DNA from: JBLHGU01 sp047615875
GTDB taxonomy: Bacteria; Pseudomonadota; Gammaproteobacteria; Arenicellales; CAJQKF01
Assembly (NCBI GenBank): GCA_047615875.1
Contig: JBLHGU010000001.1
Span: forward strand, 62,001-126,000
Direction of reading: 5' to 3'
Length of the DNA stretch: 64,000 nt
Below the pieces are notes generated by a model that made no database searches, was not told the DNA's origin, and worked only from the letters and a program-made list of their open reading frames with translations. Made by a program: the position numbers and the translations under genes. Of this stretch, positions 47,185-55,088 are shown piece by piece (the stretch's first letter is position 1; every line of letters begins with the position of its first letter).

Positions 47185-48027
47185 GTGAATTCTGAAACAC
47201 CCGTCAGGATGGAAGACTTAGTTGATCTTCGAGCCTATCCCCTGGATCAACTCGAGACTGCTTCAGGTGAAGAACTGGTGCAATGGTGCCAATCGCAGCT
47301 GGACTGTCATGGGGCCTGTGTTTTAGATGGATTTCTTAAGCCTCAGGCGATAATTGATTCGCTGGCTGAAGCAGAGAGACTGCTGCCCAATGCCCATCAG
47401 GTAGACCACTACTTTGCTTATGATGATGTTGATGACAAAACCCTGGGCAAATCCCGCGAAGAATTACCAGAGAATCACCCCGGACGTTATTCGTCGTTAA
47501 CTAAGATTCGTTTCATTGCACAGGATTATATTTCTGTAACAAATCCGGTTATGCTGATTCACGCCTGGCCACAAATGAGTGAGTTTATTGGTAAAGTCAT
47601 GAAAATGACTGCAGCTCATACATCTGATTGCCCGTTGTCCGGTTGTGTCTTTACTGTTGCTGAAGAGTATGAATTACAAGATTGGCATTTTGATGGTGCA
47701 GATTTCATCGTTACTTTGATGTTGCAGGACGCAGAGCGCGGTGGCAGTTTTAACTATGCTCCCGGCCTTCGCAGTCAGGGTGGCGAAGACGACTACGAAA
47801 ATATCTCCCAGGTTTTTTCGGGCCAAAGCGAACTGGTTCAAACACTATCCATAAAGCCTGGCACTTTAACTTTGTTTAAAGGGAAATATAATTTGCACAA
47901 GGCAGCACCGGTTGGAGCTAACAGCAGACGGGTGATGGCAATTCTTTCTTTCGCCGATAAACCCGGACTAACAGGCGACAAAGAGTTTTTAAAACTTTTT
48001 TACGGACGATCTCTTAAAGATTTATAG
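47185..48027 (+). CDS. 2OG/Fe(II) oxygenase related to BesD/HalD-type amino-acid halogenases, with an HxD (hydroxylase) facial triad
   Basis: The protein has 280 residues from a GTG; an ATG at 47209 is an alternative. DWHFDGADF gives H168 and D170; the distal His is H238 in KYNLHKAAPV; an Arg near 248 in SRRVMAILSF should bind 2-oxoglutarate. The stretch GGSFNYAPGLR followed by KPGTLTLFKGKYNLH matches my recollection of the radical halogenase/hydroxylase family acting on free amino acids. True halogenases have Gly in place of the Asp, so this one should hydroxylate. It follows an importer operon after about 220 bases. Substrate unknown. Confidence 0.75.
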   Translation: MNSETPVRMEDLVDLRAYPLDQLETASGEELVQWCQSQLDCHGACVLDGFLKPQAIIDSLAEAERLLPNAHQVDHYFAYDDVDDKTLGKSREELPENHPGRYSSLTKIRFIAQDYISVTNPVMLIHAWPQMSEFIGKVMKMTAAHTSDCPLSGCVFTVAEEYELQDWHFDGADFIVTLMLQDAERGGSFNYAPGLRSQGGEDDYENISQVFSGQSELVQTLSIKPGTLTLFKGKYNLHKAAPVGANSRRVMAILSFADKPGLTGDKEFLKLFYGRSLKDL

Positions 48028-48139
48028 AATCTGTATATTTAGACAGTAAGCTGATGAAACGCTCACAATCTATAGTGATGTTTCACTAAGTCTGGTAGGG
48101 TAGGTTAGTAATTAAGTTAGAATTATCCAGGGTGAAGCT

Positions 48140-48173
48140 CCGGCAAAGACTCTGTTGCGAGAGTCTTTGCCGG
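48140..48173. terminator. Long perfect hairpin between convergent genes, likely bidirectional terminator
   Basis: CCGGCAAAGACTCT and AGAGTCTTTGCCGG are perfect 14-bp arms with a 6-base loop. It lies 15 bases past the stop of the HpaB-type gene (minus) and 112 bases past the oxygenase stop (plus). There is no long T run on either side. Confidence 0.6.
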
Positions 48174-48188
48174 CTGAAGAATCATTAA

Positions 48189-49667
48189 CTAACTTTCCTC
48201 AAGCAGGGCATCCACGCGTTGGATCATATCTTCCTTGTTATACATGTCATAATAAACCGACTGCATGATGATGGGCGGTCCAAAAAAGAAGCGCTCATAT
48301 AACATTTGGCGGTTGCCAAATCCTGATACTGCGACGTCATGGGCCAGTCTGAATAGCGCCACTCGGTCGCGGGAGTCCAGATTAGCAACCTGAAAGTACT
48401 GTGCTACATCGTCAGCTAACTCATTGGAAAAGTCTGCCTCTGCTGGAGTCGCCATAAGCGAAGAGGCGCCCAGCAGTTGTAGTATTTCTACCATACGCGG
48501 ATACATTTTCGGGAACATGTTGCGCGAAGTGTCCAGCGGGCGACGCAATGGAACGAAGTTACCCCGCTCATCCGCATGCGCCTCTGCTTCTGCATGATAA
48601 AGAAATGCTCGCACAGACTCGACCATAAACATAGCTTCCGATATGAGTCCCTTGGTGAACAGATCCTTATCACGTCCTGTGGCCTTGGCTATGGCGCACA
48701 TAATACCGACTAGAAACTCGGCTTTGGCTAGCTTGCCGGCTGCCACCTGATGTGCCATATGCACCACAGCGTTGGTGGCTCCAAACGCCTGATTGCATAA
48801 TTCTGGTTGCCCATACATGAAGATGCGTTCCCATGGAACCAGAACATTATCAAAAATGACGACAGCGTCCATTTCCTCGTATCTTGATGCCAAAGGTGCA
48901 TCAAAATGTGATTTGCCATGATCATAGGTATCTCTGCATATCAAACGCATGCCAGGAGTGTTGATTGGCAGTGCAAATGCGAATGCAAATGGAATGTTTT
49001 CGTCAGATGCACGAAGAACTGTTGAGGGGAAGACCTCAATCTCATCGGCGAAAGGCCCTAATGTGGCAAGCAAGCGTGCGCCATTGACGATAATTCCAGC
49101 ATCAGTTTCCTTGACTACATGGAGCGCGACCTTATCGCTAAACTTACCCTGAATCGCCTGTTCGTGAGATACTGAGGGATTAACCAGCGTGTGGGTTAGA
49201 ATTTTGTCGTTGCTACGAACATAGTCGTAAAACGCGTTCATATTGGCAGCAAAGTCAGCTTGTCCTTTGGTGCCCTGAGCGAGAAAATCAGGCGCGGCGG
49301 CGAATGCCATCAGCGAAGCATTTTTATAGTCTGGCGTGCGGCCAAACATACCATTCGACCATTTCGCCCATTCATAATAAGCGCTGCCCCGCTCTTTAAT
49401 ATCCTGGGCCGATTTGGGAATTTTGTGAGCCATGGCGCACCGAGTGCCATTATCGTCGACATAGGTCACTGAATTCTGGTATTCAGTCTGATGTTGTCGA
49501 TCCATAAACGAGGCCAGTGTCGCCGCGCCTCGGGCCATGCCGGGTTCTTTAGTTACATCGACAACACGATTGCCCTGGGTCCATACATCGCGGTCATCTT
49601 GTAGCCCCCGTAGATATTGCTCTCCTGTGCGGATTCCTGAACCGTTACTGTACTGATTTTGACTCAT
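48189..49667 (-). CDS. HpaB-type flavin monooxygenase/4-hydroxybutyryl-CoA dehydratase-family protein
   Basis: This is a 492-residue acyl-CoA-dehydrogenase-fold protein. GIRTGEQYLRGLQDDRDVW is the family opening, HTLVNPSVSHEQ and ISEAMFMVESVRAFL are conserved core positions, and FDNVLVPWERIF is the typical flavin-side loop. HpaB members hydroxylate phenols using FADH2 from a separate reductase. No HpaC reductase is adjacent, and the dehydratase branch cannot be excluded. AGGAG precedes the ATG. Confidence 0.87.
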   Translation of the reverse strand: MSQNQYSNGSGIRTGEQYLRGLQDDRDVWTQGNRVVDVTKEPGMARGAATLASFMDRQHQTEYQNSVTYVDDNGTRCAMAHKIPKSAQDIKERGSAYYEWAKWSNGMFGRTPDYKNASLMAFAAAPDFLAQGTKGQADFAANMNAFYDYVRSNDKILTHTLVNPSVSHEQAIQGKFSDKVALHVVKETDAGIIVNGARLLATLGPFADEIEVFPSTVLRASDENIPFAFAFALPINTPGMRLICRDTYDHGKSHFDAPLASRYEEMDAVVIFDNVLVPWERIFMYGQPELCNQAFGATNAVVHMAHQVAAGKLAKAEFLVGIMCAIAKATGRDKDLFTKGLISEAMFMVESVRAFLYHAEAEAHADERGNFVPLRRPLDTSRNMFPKMYPRMVEILQLLGASSLMATPAEADFSNELADDVAQYFQVANLDSRDRVALFRLAHDVAVSGFGNRQMLYERFFFGPPIIMQSVYYDMYNKEDMIQRVDALLEES

Positions 49668-50156
49668 CTGCTGGTTTCTCCTGCATTTGTTAATTTGCGA
49701 TAAACCTAGCGTGTTCCAGTGACCGTAACACCTGGGGAGAGGGTGATTAACGTTTTTTAGATAATTGGAAACTAGCTATTGGTGATTTGTGAAACTGATC
49801 TGTCTATTTTATCTTCATCTTAGGTTTATTCCCATAATGAATTAATGTTTTTGATGTCCTGGACATGGCTGACTTGATTCCTGGTGCTCGCCCGCTATTA
49901 TTTCTATAGGACTTAAGTGCCCACAGTAACTTATATCCTTTGATATAATTGGTTCCCCTAAAACCCTCTGTAGCAGAAACTTCCCAATCGGTGGGCCCTG
50001 GCTTTTAAATCCATATGAAATATTTTCAAAGGGTTATTCTGCCCAGCGAGACTGAGGATGCTGTCAGAATAAAGCGGTCACTGGCCAAGTTGATTGTAGA
50101 GAAAGTAGATTGATGATGTTTAAACCACAAGTTAATTGGCTTTTTTTGAGGGTTGC
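49668..50156. other. Intergenic region between divergent hpaB-like and glycosyltransferase-like genes
   Basis: Nearly 490 bases with no assignable gene. A promoter candidate, TTGATT (49874-49879) and TATTAT (49896-49901) with a 16-base spacer, points right. A 32-codon frame at 50015-50113 (MKYFQRVILPSETED start) lacks a clear ribosome site and is not called. Confidence 0.45.
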
Positions 50157-51587
50157 GTGACCATAAACTCTCCGCTTACGGTTCTCTTTTGTCCTGTTCA
50201 TAGTACATCACTTCAGGAAATGCGGGCGATCGCACTGCGTCTTGAAACGAGTAATTCTGGACGAGCTATTTTTTTGTTATCTAGTAAGAATGCGGCTAAA
50301 TTTGGGGCAATACTTGAGTCGGATAATATCCAGTACATAGTTCTCGAAAATGCTGATGATCTACGTCAGGATAGGCCCACATCCCTGTTACATCGTTTTA
50401 CAGTGTGGTTAATTATCCGTGGTATTCAACCTCATGTCTTGTTGTTGCGGTGGGTGTTTAAAGAATTTAGAGCGCTTGAATTCTTACGTGAAAAAGCGCA
50501 TGAGCTAATCTCCAGACTAAACCCTGCTGGGGTTGCAGTTCCAGATGATAGAAGTTTTTCCGGAGGGTTGATTCCTGCAGTATTGGATGCCTGTCGAGTA
50601 AATTCCATCGCATCTGTAATCGTCCCAATTTCTTATGGGGGTGGTCCGGATAATTTGATTTTTCAGCCGTCCAGAAGAAATCGAAAAATTGGTCGAGATC
50701 ATTGGTTGTGTGAAAAATACCCCGAACAATTGTATTTTCCGAGTCAAGGTTCAATTGGTTATAGCTTCTATCCTCTGGTTGAGACGACATTGCTGGCAGC
50801 ACTTGATTTATTGCCGCAAAACCCCTGGGTAATGGGAGGTAGTAATAGCGAATGGCTAATGGCAGACGGATTAGAGGCCAGCCAAAGATTTCAACAGCAG
50901 GGCTGTATTGAGGAAAAAATTATTCTGACTGGCCATTGTTCGCATGACGAGCTTTACAATTGGTATTTGAAGCGAAATGAAATGGCAGTAAATATATGTC
51001 AGGAACTGGGCAGAAAATCACCCTTGATAACGGTTGCACTTCCTCAGCTCGGTGAACATGGTTTGCTACCCTGGGACGAACACTGGCAGGAAATTCACTA
51101 TCTTTGTGGTGTGCTCCAAAATTGGTCGGATAATATAGTTATTTCGCTGCATCCGAAGATGGATCTGGATCAGTATAAATTTATCGAAACCGATTATGAA
51201 TTACAAATTAGTCCAAAATCACTGCGCGATATATTGCCGGCTTCGGACCTGTTCATTGCTGGTTTCTCATCAACGGTAAAATGGGCTGTAGTATGCCAGG
51301 TACCTTCTCTTGTCGTAGACTTTAACGGGTTAAACTATAGTGATTTTGATGATTTCGGTGGCGTTGAAATTTTTAAAAATAAGCGCAAGTTTGAGTCGCG
51401 CCTGGAGAATTTAATATCCAATACCGGGCACCGACAAAAACTGGCTGATGACACTCTGGAAACTGCCAGGTTGATATCACCATTTGATGGACAGTGTAGT
51501 GATCGAATCGTCAGGTTTTTGACCGCCAGCCCGGAGAAACGCAGAGAAATAGCAGGCAGGGAAACTGCAGAACAATCGGCCAGTTAA
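50157..51587 (+). CDS. GT-B-like glycosyl/polyol-phosphate transferase-like protein, function unknown
   Basis: The protein has 476 residues from a GTG with GAGGG six bases before it; a TTG at 50136 is possible. It looks like two Rossmann domains: an N-terminal half with LTVLFCPVHSTSLQEM, and a C-terminal half with ITVALPQLGEHGLLPWDEHW, NIVISLHPKMD and LPASDLFIAGFSSTVKWAV. The last resembles the CDP-glycerol transferase or UDP-GlcNAc 2-epimerase pattern of a P-loop-like Ser near the nucleotide. Family identity is uncertain. It stands alone. Confidence 0.55.
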   Translation: MTINSPLTVLFCPVHSTSLQEMRAIALRLETSNSGRAIFLLSSKNAAKFGAILESDNIQYIVLENADDLRQDRPTSLLHRFTVWLIIRGIQPHVLLLRWVFKEFRALEFLREKAHELISRLNPAGVAVPDDRSFSGGLIPAVLDACRVNSIASVIVPISYGGGPDNLIFQPSRRNRKIGRDHWLCEKYPEQLYFPSQGSIGYSFYPLVETTLLAALDLLPQNPWVMGGSNSEWLMADGLEASQRFQQQGCIEEKIILTGHCSHDELYNWYLKRNEMAVNICQELGRKSPLITVALPQLGEHGLLPWDEHWQEIHYLCGVLQNWSDNIVISLHPKMDLDQYKFIETDYELQISPKSLRDILPASDLFIAGFSSTVKWAVVCQVPSLVVDFNGLNYSDFDDFGGVEIFKNKRKFESRLENLISNTGHRQKLADDTLETARLISPFDGQCSDRIVRFLTASPEKRREIAGRETAEQSAS

Positions 51588-51606
51588 CTACAGATTCCTT
51601 TTGATC

Positions 51607-53946
51607 TTATGCCCGGACCCTACTCTTGTCAGGGTCATAAAATGGGAATGAGACAACAGTTGCTGGGATACGTTTCTGGTGGCCATCAAGCTTACCCACT
51701 TCAACTTTTGTACCGGGTTGACTATGCGCTATATCTATCCGGCAAAGGGCAATGTTTTTGTTTAAAATCGGCGACCGGGTTGCTGATGTTACAACGCCGA
51801 TTTGCGGTCGTCCAACATGCACACAATCGCCATGAACTCCCGGCTCATTGCCATTCAGTTCAAGGCCAACTAATTTACGCATCGGATTAGCCTTGCGTCG
51901 AATCAGCGCTTCCCGCCCAAGAAAATCTTCCTCTTTGGATTTTAGCGGTACAGTGAAACCAACACCGGCTTCAAATGGATCTGTCTCGTCAGTAAATTCG
52001 TAGTCAGCGAAAATGAGTCCAGCTTCAATACGTAACACATCGAGGGCGTCCAGTCCCAGCGGTGAAACATCGAACTCTGCACCGGCATCAAAAACGGCGT
52101 TCCAGACAGTCTCAGCATGAGATGGATGACACCAAATCTCATAACCCAATTCCCCGGTATACCCGGTTCGGGAAACCATTACTGATATTCCATTAAATTC
52201 GTGAAGTCGGCCGACTGAAAATCTAAACCAACCGAGTTCGTCCATATTGGGTTGAGCAGGTGGAGTCCAGATTATTTTTTTCAGCAACTCTCGGCTGCGT
52301 GGCCCCTGTACGGAAATATTATGGATCTGATCCGTAGATGACTTTACAGTCACCCGATCAAGTCCTCTTTCCCGGGCTTGTTCCCGTAACCATTCACCAC
52401 CAAACTCATCACCACCGATCCAGCGAAAATTGTTCTGCCCCATGCGCAACAGTGTGCCGTCATCAAACATGCCGCCGTGTTCGTAACAGGCTGTGGAATA
52501 AACCACCTGACCCTGAGCCAGTTTGCGTACATTGCGGGTTAATGTCCAGTTGAGCAGTGATTCTGCATCTTGACCTGTGACTTCGAATTTCCGAAGGGCG
52601 GATAGATCGATAACCGCAGCGCGTTCCCGACAGGCATAGTACTCCTGTTCTTTGCCGAGATTGTTGTAATGACTGGCTAGCCAGAAGCCCTTGTATTCAA
52701 CAAAGTTTCGCGTGAGTTTTTCAGCAGCCGGATGAAAGCCGGTTTCTTTAGTGAGTTTCATGTCATCATCTGGTTTGTTTCTGAAGGCGATGGCGCGTTT
52801 AAACGGTTCGTTTTCAGCATAGATTCGTATGTGGATATCAGTGGGGTTCCAACCATTGGCAGCAGTCGTGTCGTCAGGACAGGCAGACGAGGCACATACA
52901 ATATCAGTCATGGCTTTCAATAACACATAATCACCCGGGCGCGAACAAGGTTCATCCAGATACATTACATTGGTAGCGTCGATATTGGTATTGTAGAAAA
53001 AATTGGTTGCCTCCCAGCCTTTGCGTGGTTGAATTCCATACTCTGCTAATGCATGGTTAAAATTGTCCGAGCAGTTGGCGTGACCAAAATAGCCCTGGTC
53101 CTGATAATACTTAGCAGTACAGGCATAACCAAATGTGTCATGCCGGCCTACTGTATCTTGTATTACCTCTACAAGAGGCTCCATTTCAGCATTTAAATAC
53201 TTGGAATGCAGGCCTGGCAGGGGATATCCGCAGCTCATTAAGGTGCGGGTGCCAGTTATGTCGATCGGTCGCTCTATGCCCTTGTCGAGGCGCCGCCGAT
53301 CGAAGGCCTGAAAATCTGTACACTCGCGTCCAGCAACGTCAATTACCTGGATGTATTGGCCAGCTTTAACGGTATAGGCGCGCCCGGTTCTTGCTGCAAT
53401 CCGAATTTCTTCCAGGGGTTCTGCCAGTGGGTCAGGTAATGGCATGTCATTTAACGCCACTGGTGTTAAACGCGACACCACAGCCTGCAGGTCAGTAGGG
53501 GCGTTGTGCTGGTCAACTTGCATATTTTCACCCACTGATGCAATTAGGCAACAGCAGGTTTCGCTGGCGGTTAACTTTAATAAACTTTCTTTGTGCTGAT
53601 CAAAGAATCGGTGACATGGCAACTTATCGGTACTAATTTGTCTGGTTTTTAATCCGAGACGCACCCTTCTTTCAGATGGACCTTGGCCATTCAAGACTGT
53701 CTGCACCGCATTGCCATCGGAATTGACTGTTAATCCCAGTAAGCCGGGGTCAGCTAGCCCGGCTGTGTTAAATGCTGTAATCTCACCAGGTTGGGGTCCT
53801 TCAGGATCCGTAATAACTACTACGTCGCCTGGGTGAAGGTTAATGATAATAAGACCTTGTGCTGGCACTCGATAAATCTCGGTTCCAGGCTGGATTCGAC
53901 TCAACCCTGGCTGTAGTAGCCGTGGTTCGATAAATGGAAGGTTCAT
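51607..53946 (-). CDS. tdm: TMAO demethylase (DUF1989-GcvT fusion)
   Basis: The protein has 779 residues. An N-terminal DUF1989-like region (about 1-170) is followed by a second (183-380) with Cys at 209 (GRECTDFQAF), 276 (YACTAKYY), 292 (HANCSDN), 351 and 356, probable Zn/Fe ligands. Residues 400-775 are a folate-binding GcvT domain (DLSALRKFEVTGQDAESLL, SRTGYTGELGYEIW). This two-part design is that of characterised TMAO demethylase, which makes dimethylamine and formaldehyde. Divergence from torR, and tmm 15 kb away, support the call. A dimethylglycine-type demethylase is the alternative. Confidence 0.85.
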   Translation of the reverse strand: MNLPFIEPRLLQPGLSRIQPGTEIYRVPAQGLIIINLHPGDVVVITDPEGPQPGEITAFNTAGLADPGLLGLTVNSDGNAVQTVLNGQGPSERRVRLGLKTRQISTDKLPCHRFFDQHKESLLKLTASETCCCLIASVGENMQVDQHNAPTDLQAVVSRLTPVALNDMPLPDPLAEPLEEIRIAARTGRAYTVKAGQYIQVIDVAGRECTDFQAFDRRRLDKGIERPIDITGTRTLMSCGYPLPGLHSKYLNAEMEPLVEVIQDTVGRHDTFGYACTAKYYQDQGYFGHANCSDNFNHALAEYGIQPRKGWEATNFFYNTNIDATNVMYLDEPCSRPGDYVLLKAMTDIVCASSACPDDTTAANGWNPTDIHIRIYAENEPFKRAIAFRNKPDDDMKLTKETGFHPAAEKLTRNFVEYKGFWLASHYNNLGKEQEYYACRERAAVIDLSALRKFEVTGQDAESLLNWTLTRNVRKLAQGQVVYSTACYEHGGMFDDGTLLRMGQNNFRWIGGDEFGGEWLREQARERGLDRVTVKSSTDQIHNISVQGPRSRELLKKIIWTPPAQPNMDELGWFRFSVGRLHEFNGISVMVSRTGYTGELGYEIWCHPSHAETVWNAVFDAGAEFDVSPLGLDALDVLRIEAGLIFADYEFTDETDPFEAGVGFTVPLKSKEEDFLGREALIRRKANPMRKLVGLELNGNEPGVHGDCVHVGRPQIGVVTSATRSPILNKNIALCRIDIAHSQPGTKVEVGKLDGHQKRIPATVVSFPFYDPDKSRVRA

Positions 53947-54363
53947 TTCTATATCAATTTCGGTTTAAGTAGTAAGCTCTTAATTATGCAACTAGAATTC
54001 AATTCGGTAGTGGTCATAAAAGGGATTGAAATTATCGTCTGTAACGATCGAATGATTAGTGCTTTCGAGAAGCCTTTTCTCATAAAATACACCTCATTTC
54101 AGAATAGTCTTCTACGCACGAAACCTGGCATCCTGATAACGACAAACATACACTATCAGACAATCTGTGAAAGGGTCTGTTTGTACGAAATTGTTAATAT
54201 TTTTACCGATCAATTAATTCGTAAACCCGTAGCTGCATTGTAATTGGCGTGACCGGTTTTAGACGCCTGGCAAGACCCGAGCGCGAGTTATTGCTGGCTT
54301 TTTGCGTCTTAATGAAGGAACATATTATATATTCAATCTGGCCATTAACAAAATAATTCAATC
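53947..54363. other. Divergent control region between tdm and torR
   Basis: This region of 417 AT-rich bases must hold promoters for tdm (left) and torR (right). An 85-codon plus frame at 53986-54243 has no coding character. CTGTTTGTAC near 54178 matches the E. coli tor box (CTGTTCATAT) at 7 of 10 positions, which is weak. No clear promoter boxes. Confidence 0.45.
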
Positions 54364-55080
54364 ATGAGCCTAAATTGCCACTTACTACTCGTTGAAGACG
54401 AACCTGTCACCCGGCGTCGTATGGCTGAGTACTTTCGAAATGAAGGTTTTCTAGTCAGTGAGGCGACTGATGGCAACGATATGCGTCGTATGCTGAGCGG
54501 GCGGAAAATAGATTTGGTTTTGCTGGATCTAAATTTACCAGGAGAAGATGGGCTTTCACTGGCGAGAAGCCTGCGGGTTGTGGAAGATATTGCCATTATT
54601 ATGGTAACTGGCAGGAATGACGATGTCGATAGAATTGTCGGGCTCGAAATCGGTGCTGACGACTATGTTACCAAACCCTTTAATCCCCGTGAACTTCTAG
54701 CCCGAGTAAAAAATGTCCTGCGCAGAACAAGAGAGCAGAATAATAGTATAGAAGCTACCGGCACCTGGTGTTTTTCTGGCTGGACACTAAACCTTGAATT
54801 GCGTCAATTGACTAAACCAGATGGACAACTAGTCGAGCTGACACGATCGGAGTTGGATTTATTATCTATATTTGTGAGGGAATCGAATAGAACTCAGTCC
54901 CGTGAACGCTTGATGCCCAGAGTGGCCCACAGAGAATGGTCGCCTCAGGATCGAACCATTGACGTTCTGGTAAGAAGGTTAAGAAAAAAGCTAGAAGATG
55001 ATCCGGCAAATCCTCAGGTGATTCAAACAATTCATGGTGAAGGATATCGATTTGGGGTCGACGTGAAAGAAGTTGTCTAA
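54364..55080 (+). CDS. torR: OmpR-family response regulator, TorR-like
   Basis: The protein has 238 residues. The receiver domain has acidic pair VEDE (10-13), phospho-acceptor D55 in LLDLNLPGEDG and Lys in YVTKPFNPREL. The C-terminal winged helix runs from about 140, with LTRSELDLLSIFV and IDVLVRRLRKKLEDDP and an ending IQTIHGEGYRF. In gammaproteobacteria TorR activates TMAO respiration genes. Here it faces tdm, so tdm may be the target. Convergent with torS, 8 bases between stops. Confidence 0.83.
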   Translation: MSLNCHLLLVEDEPVTRRRMAEYFRNEGFLVSEATDGNDMRRMLSGRKIDLVLLDLNLPGEDGLSLARSLRVVEDIAIIMVTGRNDDVDRIVGLEIGADDYVTKPFNPRELLARVKNVLRRTREQNNSIEATGTWCFSGWTLNLELRQLTKPDGQLVELTRSELDLLSIFVRESNRTQSRERLMPRVAHREWSPQDRTIDVLVRRLRKKLEDDPANPQVIQTIHGEGYRFGVDVKEVV

Positions 55081-55088
55081 TCAAATTA

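Noticed and set aside
50015..50113. 32-codon frame before the glycosyltransferase-like gene
   Set aside because: Too short, no clear ribosome site and no recognisable homology.
54178..54187. Tor box upstream of torR
   Set aside because: Only 7 of 10 bases match the E. coli decamer, and no repeat of it is visible; expected by chance in AT-rich DNA.
53986..54243. 85-codon plus-strand frame between tdm and torR
   Set aside because: No ribosome site, no family resemblance, and it occupies the place where two divergent promoters are needed.
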